A stretch of 64,000 bases of DNA from PALSA-660 sp963726435 (GTDB taxonomy: Bacteria > Actinomycetota > Coriobacteriia > Anaerosomatales > PALSA-660). The notes under the pieces were generated by a model. The model searched no databases and had not been told where the DNA came from. It saw only the letters and a list, made by a program, of their open reading frames with translations. The stretch is from the NCBI GenBank assembly GCA_963726435.1, contig CAVSCJ010000001.1, positions 186,001-250,000 on the forward strand, in the 5' to 3' direction. Below, piece by piece: positions 8,481 through 17,963 of the stretch; position 1 is the stretch's first letter, and each line of letters begins with the position of its first letter. The position numbers were made by a program, and so were the translations under genes.

Positions 8481-9773
8481 CTAGCGGCTGATGTTGTAGA
8501 AGGCGCGCATGCCCGGGAAGTCCGAAGAGTCCCCGAGCTCCTCCTCGATCCGCAGCAGAGCGTTGTACTTGGCGACGCGGTCGCTGCGGGCCGGGGCGCC
8601 GGACTTGATCTGCCCTGCGTTCACGGCCACGGCTATCTCCGCGATCGTCGTGTCCTCGGTCTCCCCGCTGCGATGCGAGATCACACAGGTGTAGCCCGCG
8701 CGCTTGGCCATCTCGATGCAGTTGAGCGTCTCGGTGAGCGAGCCTATCTGATTGAGCTTGATGAGTATGGAGTTCGCGACTCCCTCCTCGATCCCGCGCC
8801 CGAGGCGCTCGGGATTGGTCACGAACAGGTCGTCGCCGACGAGTTGCACCGTGTCGCCGATCCTGTCGGTGAGCATCTTCCAGCCGTCCCAGTCCTCCTC
8901 GGCCATGCCGTCCTCGAGCGAGATGATCGGATAGCGCTCGGTGAGGTCTGCCCAGAAGTCGACCATCTGCGCGCTCGTCAGCTCGCGCCCTTCTCCGGCG
9001 AGCACGTAGAGTCCGCGGTCGGAGTTGTAGAACTCGGTCGCCGCCGGGTCGAGAGCGAATACGACCTGGTCGCCCAGGGAGTAGCCGGCCGTTTCGACCG
9101 CCTCACTCAGCAGTTCGAGCGCCTCCTCGTTGCTGGCGAGGTCAGGGGCGAATCCGCCTTCGTCGCCGACACCGGTGGACAGGCCCCGCGCCTTCAGGAC
9201 TCCCTTGAGCGTGTGATATATCTCGGAGCACATGCGCAGGGCCTCCGAGAAGGTGGACGCGCCGACCGGCATGATCATGAACTCCTGCAGGTCGACGTTG
9301 TTGTCGGCATGAGCCCCGCCGTTGAGCACGTTCATCATCGGGACCGGGATCTGGTGCGCGTTGGCGCCGCCGATGTAGGAGTAGAGCGTCAGCTCGGTCG
9401 ACTCAGCGGCAGCCTTCGCCACCGCAAGGGAGACGCCGAGGATCGCGTTCGCGCCCAGCTCACCCTTGTTGTCCGAGCTATCCATCGCCAGCATTTCGGA
9501 ATCCACGGCCCGCTGGTCGGTGGCGTCCATTCCAATGAGCTCGGGACCGATGACGTCGTTGACGTTGGCGACCGCCTGCAGCACTCCCTTGCCCAGGTAC
9601 CGACCTGAGTCGCCGTCGCGCAGCTCGACGGCCTCGAACGCACCCGTCGAGGCGCCCGAGGGAACGGCGGCCCTTCCGAAGGATCCGTCGTCCAGCATGA
9701 CGTCGACCTCGACCGTCGGGTTCCCGCGGGAATCCAGGATCTCGCGGGCCCATATGTCGGTGATGTAGCTCAT
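8481..9773 (-). CDS. eno: Enolase
   Basis: Interconverts 2-phosphoglycerate and phosphoenolpyruvate. At 430 residues it is full length. It has ILDSRGNPTVEVDV, GDEGGFAPDL, the metal ligand region SLEDGMAEEDWDGW, GDDLFVTN and the catalytic lysine in LIKLNQIGSLTET, then SHRSGETED. The ATG at 9773 is chosen because GGGGGAGAG precedes it and it overlaps the mazG stop (ATGA); a 10-residue upstream extension is unlikely. It is co-transcribed with mazG upstream and pyk downstream. Confidence 0.97.
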   Translation of the reverse strand: MSYITDIWAREILDSRGNPTVEVDVMLDDGSFGRAAVPSGASTGAFEAVELRDGDSGRYLGKGVLQAVANVNDVIGPELIGMDATDQRAVDSEMLAMDSSDNKGELGANAILGVSLAVAKAAAESTELTLYSYIGGANAHQIPVPMMNVLNGGAHADNNVDLQEFMIMPVGASTFSEALRMCSEIYHTLKGVLKARGLSTGVGDEGGFAPDLASNEEALELLSEAVETAGYSLGDQVVFALDPAATEFYNSDRGLYVLAGEGRELTSAQMVDFWADLTERYPIISLEDGMAEEDWDGWKMLTDRIGDTVQLVGDDLFVTNPERLGRGIEEGVANSILIKLNQIGSLTETLNCIEMAKRAGYTCVISHRSGETEDTTIAEIAVAVNAGQIKSGAPARSDRVAKYNALLRIEEELGDSSDFPGMRAFYNISR

Positions 9774-10552
9774 GCGCTCTCCCCCTCTTTCGCCCGGCGC
9801 CATAGCGCCTCCATGTCCTCGATGCCCATCTCAGCGAGGTCGCAGCCCGACTCGGCCGCGACCCGCTCCATCTCGGAGAACCTTCGGACGAACTTGGCGC
9901 AGGTGCCGCGCAGCGCCTGTTCGCCGTCCACACCCATCTTGCGGCCGACGTTGACGACCGTGAAGAGCAGGTCGCCCAGTTCGTCCTCGGCTTCGGGGCT
10001 GCCGGGCACGGTCGACTTGAGCTCGTCGATCTCCTCGTGGACCTTCTCCCACACGTCCTCGATGGTCTCCCACTCGAAGCCGACCCCGACAGCGCGGCGC
10101 GAGATCTTCTCGGCGAGCGTCAGTGCCGGGAGCGTCGGGGCGATACCTTCGAGCAGGCCCCGGCCCGGCTGCTCCTCGCGCTTGATGTGGTCCCAGCGCT
10201 CCATGACCTCAGCCGGAGTGTCCGCGGAGGCGTCGCCGAAGATGTGCGGGTGGCGGCGGAGCAGCTTGGTGACTATCGCATCGGACACGTCGTCGATGTC
10301 GAAGCGACCCTCTTCCTCCGCGATCTGCGCGTGGAAGACGACCTGCAGCAGGATGTCTCCGAGTTCGTCTGCGATCGCCGCGTCGTCGCCCGCCTCGATG
10401 GCTGCGACGGCCTCGTACGCCTCTTCGATCAGGTGCCGGCGCAGGGACATGTGCGTCTGTTCGCGGTCCCAGGGGCAGCCGTCGGGGGCACGCAGCACGG
10501 CCATGATGCGCACGAGCTCGTCGATGCTCCGCTCGTGCCTGTCCGTCGCCAC
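9770..10552 (-). CDS. mazG: Nucleoside triphosphate pyrophosphohydrolase MazG
   Basis: House-cleaning enzyme that splits NTPs to NMP and pyrophosphate. It has two MazG domains. The first shows LRAPDGCPWDREQTHMSLRRH, EEAYEAVAAIE and the metal-binding DELGDILLQVVFHA; the second ends in EDELGDLLFTVVNVGRK. The length of 260 residues is normal. The stop overlaps the eno start by 4 nt, so translation is probably coupled. Its place between mfd and eno is conserved in actinobacteria. Confidence 0.94.
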   Translation of the reverse strand: MATDRHERSIDELVRIMAVLRAPDGCPWDREQTHMSLRRHLIEEAYEAVAAIEAGDDAAIADELGDILLQVVFHAQIAEEEGRFDIDDVSDAIVTKLLRRHPHIFGDASADTPAEVMERWDHIKREEQPGRGLLEGIAPTLPALTLAEKISRRAVGVGFEWETIEDVWEKVHEEIDELKSTVPGSPEAEDELGDLLFTVVNVGRKMGVDGEQALRGTCAKFVRRFSEMERVAAESGCDLAEMGIEDMEALWRRAKEGESA

Positions 10553-10586
10553 AGCGCCCCCTGCGGTCGTTGGCTATGAGTGTGGG

Positions 10587-11594
10587 CTATGGGGCAGGCG
10601 TCGGCGCGCTCGCGCTGGCGGCGTCGATGATCTTCTTCAGGTTCGCGTCGTAGATCTCGATCGTCGCCTTCTTGCGCAGGTCGACGATGTACTTGGAGAA
10701 GGCGTCGGAGCGAGAGTTCTGCAGCAGCACCTGAGTCACGGCCGTCGTCGCCTGAGCGAGCGTCTGCTGCGTGGCCGCGCGGCGGCCCAGCAACTTGATG
10801 ACGTGCCAGCCGAACTGCGACTCCACGAGGCTCGCGGAACCGACCTTCATCTTCGTGACCGCGTCCGAGAACTCCGTGACGTAGGCCGAGGGAGCCGCCC
10901 ACCCCAGGTCGCCGCCCTTGTCCTTGCTGCCGGGGTCGGTGGAGTACTGCTTGGCCAACGCGGCGAAATCGCCTCCGGCCTTGACCTTGGCCAAGACCGT
11001 CTGCGCGAGCGCCTTGTCCGTCGTGGCGAACAGGATGTGCTCGGCGTGGACCTGCTCGGGAGTGGCGAACTGGGACTTGTTCGCGTCGTAGTACTGCTTG
11101 ATCTGGTCCGCGGAGGGATTGGGCGCACCGCTCGCGACCTTCGAGCTGACGGCATCCATCAGAAGACTGTTGGTGATCTGCTCGCGCAGCATGGCCATGT
11201 CGAATCCGGCCGACTTCATGGCCGTCTCAAGAGCGGCCTTGCTGCCGTACTGCTGCTCCAGTCCGGCGATGTAGTCGTCTATCTGCTTGGGCGCGACTGC
11301 GACGCCGAGCGACTTCGCCGCTTCCTGGACCAAGGCGACGTCGATCAGGCCGTCAAGGATCTGCGCCCGGTACTGCTGCTCGACGGTCGCGCCTTGGGTG
11401 GACTCGAACGCAGCCGGCGAAGCCTTCTTCATCTGCGCGATCTGCGCGTCGATCGTCGCCTTGAGGATATCGGTCCCGTTGACGCGCGCGATCGCGTCAG
11501 CGGACACGGCCGCCTTGCACCCGGCGGCACCAACGGTGAGGAGCACTAGGAGCGCAGCGACGACGAAGGCGGTCGAACGGGGATGGCGGATCAT
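10587..11594 (-). CDS. Lipoprotein parvulin-type peptidyl-prolyl isomerase (PrsA/SurA-like)
   Basis: 335 residues with a lipoprotein signal peptide (hydrophobic core VVAALLVLLTVGAAGC, lipid Cys about 26), a SurA N-terminal-like helical domain (KATIDAQIAQMKKAS onward) and a parvulin domain (VHAEHILF, YSTDPGSKDKGGDLGW, SLVESQFGWHVIKLL). It likely folds secreted proteins outside the membrane. The ATG at 11594 follows GGAG at 7 nt. It lies 27 bp after mfd, at the site where mycobacteria carry the lipoprotein gene lpqU, though the domain content here is clearly isomerase. Confidence 0.88.
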   Translation of the reverse strand: MIRHPRSTAFVVAALLVLLTVGAAGCKAAVSADAIARVNGTDILKATIDAQIAQMKKASPAAFESTQGATVEQQYRAQILDGLIDVALVQEAAKSLGVAVAPKQIDDYIAGLEQQYGSKAALETAMKSAGFDMAMLREQITNSLLMDAVSSKVASGAPNPSADQIKQYYDANKSQFATPEQVHAEHILFATTDKALAQTVLAKVKAGGDFAALAKQYSTDPGSKDKGGDLGWAAPSAYVTEFSDAVTKMKVGSASLVESQFGWHVIKLLGRRAATQQTLAQATTAVTQVLLQNSRSDAFSKYIVDLRKKATIEIYDANLKKIIDAASASAPTPAP

Positions 11595-11621
11595 GGAAGC
11601 TCCTTGCATTGCGTGAGGCGG

Positions 11622-14600
11622 TCATGAGTTCACAGTGGCAGCGATTATAGCAGTCAACGTGCCCAACACTCCGTTCATCACGGCTTCTCCATAGCCCAGT
11701 GGTACCTGCAGTCTGCGCTCGCGCTCGAGGTAGACCGCGCCCAGCGTGGCGAGTTCGCCGCGCTGGGCGTCGTCGAGCGTAAGCGGCTGCACCACGACGC
11801 GGTTGCGGACCACCGCCACGTTGGTCACCCCGAGCTGCCCCGCGAGCGCACGGGCGCGCGCGACGCCAGCCAGATTGGAGGCCACCTCCGGCATGGCCCC
11901 ATGGCGCGAGGTCAGGTCGGCGACTACCGACTCGACCGCGTCCGGCGTGCCCGCCGCCGCGAACCGGCGGTAGAGGCGCACCCGTTCGTCGGCCGCCTCG
12001 ACGTACTCCTCCGGAAGGAAGGCCTTGACCGGCACGTCGATCCGCACATCGGGGAGAGCGACCTCGGGCTCGCCGCGGACCTCGGCCACGGCTTCCCGCA
12101 GCATCTGCGCGTAGAGGTCGAAGCCGACCGCGGACATGTTGCCGTGCTGCTCGGCCCCCAGGAGCGAGCCCGCGCCGCGGATCTCGAGGTCGCGCAGAGC
12201 GACCTTGATGCCGCTTCCCAGGTCGGTGAGCTCGGCGATCGCGGTCAGTCGGTCGGCCGCCTGCTCGGTCAGCTGCTTCCCGCGCGAGAACAGGAAATAC
12301 GCGTAGGCCTTCACGTGGCTGCGACCAACGCGGCCCTTGAGCTGGTAGAGCTGGGCGAGGCCCAGGCGCTCGGAGTCCTCGATGATCAGCGTGTTCGTGT
12401 GCGGGTTGTCGATGCCGGATTCGATGATCGTCGTCGCGACCAGCACGTCGACACGGCCGGCTGCGAACGCTTCCATGGCGCGCTCGAGCTGATGCTCGGT
12501 CATCTGGCCGTGCGCTACCCCGATCGTGGCCTCCGGCACCAGCTCCCGCACCCGTTCGCTGGCCTGGTCGATGCTCATGACACGGTTGAATATGTAGTAG
12601 ACCTGCCCGCCGCGCGCCAGCTCGCGCCGGATGGCGCCCTGCACGGCGTCGGCCTCGAACTCGCCCACATGCACCGAGACCGGGAAGCGGTTGGCTGGCG
12701 GGGTGTCGATGACCGACATGTCGCGGACGCCCCCCAGTGCCATCTGCAACGTTCGCGGGATCGGCGTCGCGGAGAGCGTGAGCACGTCGACCTGCTCGCG
12801 CAGGTTCTTCAGGTGCTCCTTGTGCTCGACACCGAACCGCTGTTCCTCGTCCACGATGACCAGGCCGAGGTCCTTCGGCACCACGTCGCGGGAGAGCAGT
12901 CGGTGCGTCCCGATCAGGATGTCGACGCCGCCGTCGGCGAAGCCCTTGAGCGCTGCCTCCTGCTGGGCCTTGGTGCGGAAACGTGACAGGACCTCGACGC
13001 GGACCGGGAAGGCGCCGAACCTATCGGTGAAGGTCGTGTAGTGCTGCTGGGTGAGGATGGTCGTCGGGCAAAGCACCATGACCTGCTTCCCGTCCTGCGT
13101 GGCCTTGAAGGCCGCCCGGATCGCGACCTCGGTCTTGCCGTATCCCACGTCGCCGCAGACCAGGCGGTCCATCGGGCGGTCGGCCTCCATGTCGGCCTTC
13201 ACGTCGGCGATCGCCGCTAGCTGGTCGGGCGTTTCGACGTAGGGGAAGCTGGCCTCCATCTCGAGTTGCCACGGAGTGTCGGGACCGAACGCGTACCCGG
13301 TCGCTGCGGCGCGGCGCGCGTAGAGGTCGACCAGGTCGAAGGCGAGCTTCTTGGCGGCGGCGCGGGCCTTGCCCGTCGCTCGCGACCAGTCGGCGGTGTT
13401 CAGCCGCGTGACGCGAGGAGATGACTGGTCCGGCCCGACGTACTTGGTTACGCGCTCCAGCTGTTCGACGGGCACGAAGAGCTTGTCGCCCTTCGCGTAC
13501 TCCAGCAGCAAGTAGTCGCGCTCGGCTCCCATCACGTCGCGGCGGGTCATCTCGCGGAACAGCGCGATCCCGTGCACCGAATGCACGACGTAGTCGCCCG
13601 CCTTGAATTCGAACGTGAGAGAGGTCGGGTCGACACTCCCGAGCGAGCGGCGCATCGAGCGCTGGTAGACGTCTTCGACGCTCACTACCGCCAGACCGGC
13701 GTCGGGGATGACGAACCCGGCCGGGATGTCGGCCACGCCCACGTTGACGACCTTCGCCGTCAGTCCGCCGGGCACGTCTCTTTCGCTGCCGGGAAGGACG
13801 TGGCTGACGCCCGTGTAGGTCGAGACTGGCAGACCACCGTTGGCGAGCGACGCCGCGAGCGTCTCGCGCTGACGCCGGTCTCGGGCCACCAGCACGACGG
13901 TGTTGCCCGAGTCCACAAGCCCCCTCAGCCCTGCGATCGTCTTCGCCTCACCGCCGGCGACGTCGGGGCGACGGGATGCGAGTTCCGCATCGGCGGACGC
14001 GGCGGTCCGAAGTACCGAGAGCATGGTGAGGCGCTGTCGCCCGCCGAGATCCAGCTTCGCGGGCGACACGAAGTGGCGCGAGGCGTCTTGGAACACGGAC
14101 TCGGCCGCCTCCTCGTACTCGGAATAGGTGCGGAGCGTGTCGTCGAAGAGCGCCCGCGGCTCGGCCACGGCTACTAGCGCGTCCTTCGACAGATAGTCGG
14201 CCACCGTCGCCAACTCCCGGTAGAGGTAGGGCAGGTACGACTCGACGCCGTCGAAGTAGACACCTTGCTCGAGCATCTCGAGCTCGTGTGCGAGTGCGGG
14301 CTCCCCGAGCGCGCGCCGCTGCATGTCCTTGAAGGAGGAGCGGTGCGAGTGCGAGACGTCCTTGGCCGTCCGGTTGGAGAGCCGTATCTCCCGGCATGGG
14401 TACGCCTCGATGCGCTCGACGTCCCCGACGCTCTGACCTGTCGACGGGACGAATCTGCGCAACGACTCGATCTCGTCTCCGCAAAGCTCGGCGCGAACAG
14501 GGACGTGGATGTCCGAGGGGTAGACGTCCAGGGTGCCTCCACGCACCGCGAACTGGCCTGGGTCCTCGGGGATCTCGACGCGCTGATAGCCCATCCTGGC

Positions 14601-15077
14601 TAGTAGGTCGACCGTCTCACCGAGATCGATCGATCCCCCGGCTTCGAGCACGAGCGGCTCGAACGCCTCCGCCGCCCCGCGAGGGGGCAGGAGGCGGAGC
14701 AGCCCGCGAGCGGAGGCGACCACGATCGCCGGGCGACCCTCCTCAAGGGCATGGAGAGCGCGTGCTCGACGACCCGTGACCCCGACGTCGCCAGGCTGTC
14801 GAGACCATGGGAGCGTAGCGGGGGCAGGAAGGGGCAGCACGGACTCGAGAGGCAGGTAGGCGGTCAGCTGGCGCGCGAACCGCTCCGCCGCTTCCTCCCC
14901 CGGCACCGCGACGAGCACCGCTCGCGGCTTCGCGCGGAAGACCGCGGCCACCACGAGCGGCCGTATCGAAGGCGGCAGAGCCAGCGCGAAGTCCTCGCCC
15001 GCCTGCAGCGCGCCGGTCGCCTTCGCGAAACCTGGTGCGCGCTGGAGTAGTACCGACAGATCGGCGAGCAGGGACAT
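11622..15077 (-). CDS. mfd: Transcription-repair coupling factor Mfd
   Basis: Displaces RNA polymerase stalled at DNA lesions and recruits UvrA. At 1151 residues it is full length. Order: UvrB-like N-terminal domains (IVVASARGLLRLLPP; GYQRVEIPEDPGQFAVRGG), RNA polymerase interaction region (GDYVVHSVHGIALF, LFVPVEQLERVTKYVG), helicase domain with Walker A GDVGYGKTEVAIRAAF and DEEQRFGVEHKE, second RecA domain (IIESGIDNPHTN, GLAQLYQLKGRVGRS) and the C-terminal domain. The start follows GAAGGAGA. It is the first gene of the mfd-to-ppx run. Confidence 0.97.
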   Translation of the reverse strand: MSLLADLSVLLQRAPGFAKATGALQAGEDFALALPPSIRPLVVAAVFRAKPRAVLVAVPGEEAAERFARQLTAYLPLESVLPLPAPATLPWSRQPGDVGVTGRRARALHALEEGRPAIVVASARGLLRLLPPRGAAEAFEPLVLEAGGSIDLGETVDLLARMGYQRVEIPEDPGQFAVRGGTLDVYPSDIHVPVRAELCGDEIESLRRFVPSTGQSVGDVERIEAYPCREIRLSNRTAKDVSHSHRSSFKDMQRRALGEPALAHELEMLEQGVYFDGVESYLPYLYRELATVADYLSKDALVAVAEPRALFDDTLRTYSEYEEAAESVFQDASRHFVSPAKLDLGGRQRLTMLSVLRTAASADAELASRRPDVAGGEAKTIAGLRGLVDSGNTVVLVARDRRQRETLAASLANGGLPVSTYTGVSHVLPGSERDVPGGLTAKVVNVGVADIPAGFVIPDAGLAVVSVEDVYQRSMRRSLGSVDPTSLTFEFKAGDYVVHSVHGIALFREMTRRDVMGAERDYLLLEYAKGDKLFVPVEQLERVTKYVGPDQSSPRVTRLNTADWSRATGKARAAAKKLAFDLVDLYARRAAATGYAFGPDTPWQLEMEASFPYVETPDQLAAIADVKADMEADRPMDRLVCGDVGYGKTEVAIRAAFKATQDGKQVMVLCPTTILTQQHYTTFTDRFGAFPVRVEVLSRFRTKAQQEAALKGFADGGVDILIGTHRLLSRDVVPKDLGLVIVDEEQRFGVEHKEHLKNLREQVDVLTLSATPIPRTLQMALGGVRDMSVIDTPPANRFPVSVHVGEFEADAVQGAIRRELARGGQVYYIFNRVMSIDQASERVRELVPEATIGVAHGQMTEHQLERAMEAFAAGRVDVLVATTIIESGIDNPHTNTLIIEDSERLGLAQLYQLKGRVGRSHVKAYAYFLFSRGKQLTEQAADRLTAIAELTDLGSGIKVALRDLEIRGAGSLLGAEQHGNMSAVGFDLYAQMLREAVAEVRGEPEVALPDVRIDVPVKAFLPEEYVEAADERVRLYRRFAAAGTPDAVESVVADLTSRHGAMPEVASNLAGVARARALAGQLGVTNVAVVRNRVVVQPLTLDDAQRGELATLGAVYLERERRLQVPLGYGEAVMNGVLGTLTAIIAATVNS

Positions 15078-15126
15078 GCGGCGGATCTCCTTCGAGCATG
15101 GGGCACGGGCGAGCGAACGGGTGCGA

Positions 15127-15178
15127 ACAGCACGACGGCCCCGCGCCGGAGACCGGGGCGGGGTGCGTTGCGTGCTGT
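15127..15178 (-). other. Imperfect inverted repeat in the mfd leader
   Basis: Arms ACAGCACG (15127-15134) and CGTGCTGT (15171-15178) are perfectly complementary. Inside them a CCCCG/CGGGG pairing can form. It lies about 50 bp before the mfd start and after the end of the cytidylyltransferase gene. No U-tract follows on either strand. It might be a terminator or an RNA structure in the mfd leader; nothing shows which. Confidence 0.35.
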
Positions 15179-15230
15179 GCGAGGGTATTCCCGCGCCCTG
15201 GCGGGGTCAAGCGGAGGAGAGAGCCGCAGA

Positions 15231-15911
15231 CTACCCGTCCCGGCGCGAGAGAAGGCCTTCGACGATAGCCCAGTCGGCGAGCTCGTCGATCTCGTAGTAG
15301 GTCGCCTCGTCCATCTCGACCAGGCCGATCCGGCCGCACAGCCGGCACCCCGACTGGAGAAGCGCCGCACGCGAGACGACGTAGAACGCACCGTTCTCGA
15401 CGAAGAATCCCTCGAACTCCTGGCGACGGGGCCGCCCTTTGAAGTCGTAGTTGACTGGAAGGGCGACCTCGCCCTCCTGCGTCCAGATGAAGCGCTTCTG
15501 GCGCACCACCGAGAGCACCGAATCGTATCGTCCGCTCTCGAACAGGTCGATGCCCCGCTCGAGGTCATCGGCGGTCAGCAGGGGGGAAGTCGCCTGGATC
15601 AGCACCATCGCGTCGAAATCATCGCGTTGGCGCGCGTACTCGAGCATGACCTGCTCCGTGCTCGCGGTATCGGAAGCGCTCTGCGCGGAGCGGTGGTGGA
15701 TCTCGACCTTGGGGGAGCCGTACTCGCCGGCCACGCTCGCGATATCCGGCGAATCCGTCGAGACGGCTATCCTGCCGATACGGGAGCACTCGTCGGCGGC
15801 CCTGATGGCCCAGTGCACGAGCGGCCGCCCCGCCATCTCCTTGATGTTCTTCAGGGGGATGGACTTGCTGCCCCCGCGCACGGGGATGAAGGCGGTGTAG
15901 CGGACGTCCAT
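15231..15911 (-). CDS. CMP-nonulosonic (sialic/legionaminic-type) acid cytidylyltransferase
   Basis: 226 residues of the NeuA/PseF/LegF family, which activate nonulosonic acids with CTP. Seen: nucleotide-binding IPVRGGSKSIPLKNI near the N-terminus, AVSTDSPDIA, EHHRSAQ-like substrate loop (IHHRSAQSASDTAST), LIQATSPLL and NGAFYVVS. It is transcribed away from the neuB-type gene next door, with about 135 bp between the two starts, so they form one functional module. Which acid is activated cannot be told from sequence alone. Confidence 0.88.
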   Translation of the reverse strand: MDVRYTAFIPVRGGSKSIPLKNIKEMAGRPLVHWAIRAADECSRIGRIAVSTDSPDIASVAGEYGSPKVEIHHRSAQSASDTASTEQVMLEYARQRDDFDAMVLIQATSPLLTADDLERGIDLFESGRYDSVLSVVRQKRFIWTQEGEVALPVNYDFKGRPRRQEFEGFFVENGAFYVVSRAALLQSGCRLCGRIGLVEMDEATYYEIDELADWAIVEGLLSRRDG

Positions 15912-16046
15912 GGCTCCTCCGCCGGCATGAGGGGTCCTCGAGCGCGAACGATGATAGCACGAGGCCCGCGACGCTCCGTGCGGCGCTCGGCTACACTATC
16001 GAGACGTATCCCACCGCAAACCGCGACCTGAACCCAAGGTGAGAAT

Positions 16047-17939
16047 GTGACCGGATCGAAGGATTTCGCCCTCGGCGGCCGTCCTGTGGGCCCCGGCCAC
16101 CCTGTATACGTCATCGCCGAGATCGGCGTGAACCACAACGGAAACCCCGCTCTAGCCCACAGGCTGGTGGACGTGGCGGCCGCAGCGAAATGCGACGCAG
16201 TGAAGCTCCAGCGGCGCTCCATGGCCGACCTCTACGTCGCGCCCCTCTTGAACGACCCCGCAGCCGCCGAACAGTCGCTTCAGTACATGCTCCCCGTGCT
16301 CAGAGACACCGAGCTCGCCGACGAGGACTTCGTGGCGGTCAAGGAACACGCCGAGTCGCTGGGCCTGACCTTCCTCTGCACGCCATTCGACATCCCGAGC
16401 CTCCGGTACCTCGAGAGCCTGGGCCTCAGCGCCTACAAGATCGGCTCGCCCGACCTCACGAACCTGCCGCTCATCGAGGCAGTCGCCCGCGCCGGCAAAC
16501 CGATGCTGCTCTCGACCGGCATGTCCACTCACGACGAGGTCCTCACGACCGTGGCCCTCCTGGAGGAACTCGGCGCCGTCTACGCGCTGCTGCACTGCAG
16601 CTCCACCTACCCGACGCCGTTCGAGGAGGTCAACCTGCGCTACATGGTGGGCCTTATGGATCTGGGAGTGCCAGTCGGATACTCGGGCCACGAGCGTGGG
16701 ATCGCGATCTCGACCGCGGCGGTCGCCATGGGCGCGTGCATCATCGAGCGCCACGTGACCCTTGACCGCATGATGGTCGGGCCGGACCACGCCGCCAGTC
16801 TGGAACCGGTCGGGCTGGAGAAGCTCGTGCGCGACATCCGGAATCTAGAGTCGGCCATGGGATCGGGGCGGAAGCACACCAGCCGCATGGAGGTGCTGAA
16901 CCGTGAGGTGCTCGGCAAGAGCCTCTACGCATCGAGAGACATCGCCGCAGGCGAGACGATCACACGCGAGGCGATAGCCATCAAGGGCCCGGCCAAGGGG
17001 CTCTCGCCGCAGATGATCGACCAGCTGGTCGGACGCCCCGCCCCCCGTGACATCCCGGACGACGGTCTGTTCCTCGCGAGCGACCTCGGCATCGTGCCGG
17101 CTACGCGCACCACGCCGGCGCACCTGGGAATGTGGGGCTTCGTGCTCAGGACTCCGGAGACCTCGCGCATCGAGGAACTGCACCCGCGGATGGTGGAGGT
17201 GCGTCTGACCGATCGCGACGTGCTCACGCCCCTGCCCCCTATCACCGACCACGACATCCCTCTGGTGGTCCATCTCCCGGAGTACGACGGCCGCCATCTC
17301 GTGGACATCGCGAGTCCCACGGAGTCCGTCAGGCGCCGGTCGATAGAGTCGGTGAAGCGGGCGATCGAGCGTGCGTTGGAGATCGCGCAGCACTTCCGTC
17401 CCGGCGTGCGAGCCGTCATCCATCCCACCGCAGCGTCGATGGAGCCCGCGACCGGGTCGGCTCCCTACATGGAAGCCCTCGCACTGAGTCTGGACGAACT
17501 GGACGGAATGGGGCTCGAGTTGCTGCCCGAGAACCTGCCGCCACGCCCATGGTACTTCGGCGGTGAATACTTCACGTGCGCCTTCATGGACCCCGAGGAC
17601 ATCGCCGGGTTCTGCAAGGGCACCGGCCGCTCCATCTGCCTAGACATCTCCCACATGGCGCTCTACTGCAACTCGGTCGATAGCGATCTCGTCGCCTCAT
17701 GCGCCGCGCTCATGCCGTACGCGACGCATCTGCACGTCGCCGACGCGTACGGCATCCACGGTGAGGGCGCGGGCATCGGCAACGGCGACATCGACTTCGC
17801 TTCCCTCGCCCCGCTCGTGGCGTCCTACAAGGGCACCTGGATCCCCGAGATCTGGCAGGGCCACCAGAACGACTTCGCCGGCTACTACGACGCGCTCGAG
17901 AGGCTCGCTCGCGTGTGGGTGCTGCCCGACCCTTCCTGA
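16047..17939 (+). CDS. NeuB-type nonulosonate synthase fused to a C-terminal TIM-barrel (isomerase-like) domain
   Basis: 630 residues in one ORF. Residues 1 to about 265 are an NeuB synthase domain, which condenses PEP with a 6-deoxy or N-acetyl hexosamine: VYVIAEIGVNHNGN, VKLQRRS, FLCTPFD, KIGSPDL, LLSTGMST, GYSGHERG. A SAF-type domain follows (about 275-345: REVLGKSLYASRDIAAGETI). From about 360 to the end is a sugar isomerase/epimerase-like barrel (LELLPENLPP, CLDISHMALYCN, HLHVADAYGIHGEGAGIGNGDIDF, IPEIWQGH). The GTG start has AAGGTGAG upstream. Ordinary NeuB proteins are about 340-360 residues, so the barrel is an extra module, perhaps making the sugar precursor. Confidence 0.88.
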   Translation: MTGSKDFALGGRPVGPGHPVYVIAEIGVNHNGNPALAHRLVDVAAAAKCDAVKLQRRSMADLYVAPLLNDPAAAEQSLQYMLPVLRDTELADEDFVAVKEHAESLGLTFLCTPFDIPSLRYLESLGLSAYKIGSPDLTNLPLIEAVARAGKPMLLSTGMSTHDEVLTTVALLEELGAVYALLHCSSTYPTPFEEVNLRYMVGLMDLGVPVGYSGHERGIAISTAAVAMGACIIERHVTLDRMMVGPDHAASLEPVGLEKLVRDIRNLESAMGSGRKHTSRMEVLNREVLGKSLYASRDIAAGETITREAIAIKGPAKGLSPQMIDQLVGRPAPRDIPDDGLFLASDLGIVPATRTTPAHLGMWGFVLRTPETSRIEELHPRMVEVRLTDRDVLTPLPPITDHDIPLVVHLPEYDGRHLVDIASPTESVRRRSIESVKRAIERALEIAQHFRPGVRAVIHPTAASMEPATGSAPYMEALALSLDELDGMGLELLPENLPPRPWYFGGEYFTCAFMDPEDIAGFCKGTGRSICLDISHMALYCNSVDSDLVASCAALMPYATHLHVADAYGIHGEGAGIGNGDIDFASLAPLVASYKGTWIPEIWQGHQNDFAGYYDALERLARVWVLPDPS

Positions 17940-17963
17940 CATCGACGACGGAAGGACCGCACT

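Noticed and set aside
15127..15178. A riboswitch in the mfd leader
   Set aside because: There is an inverted repeat but no match to any aptamer core I know, so only a hairpin is recorded.
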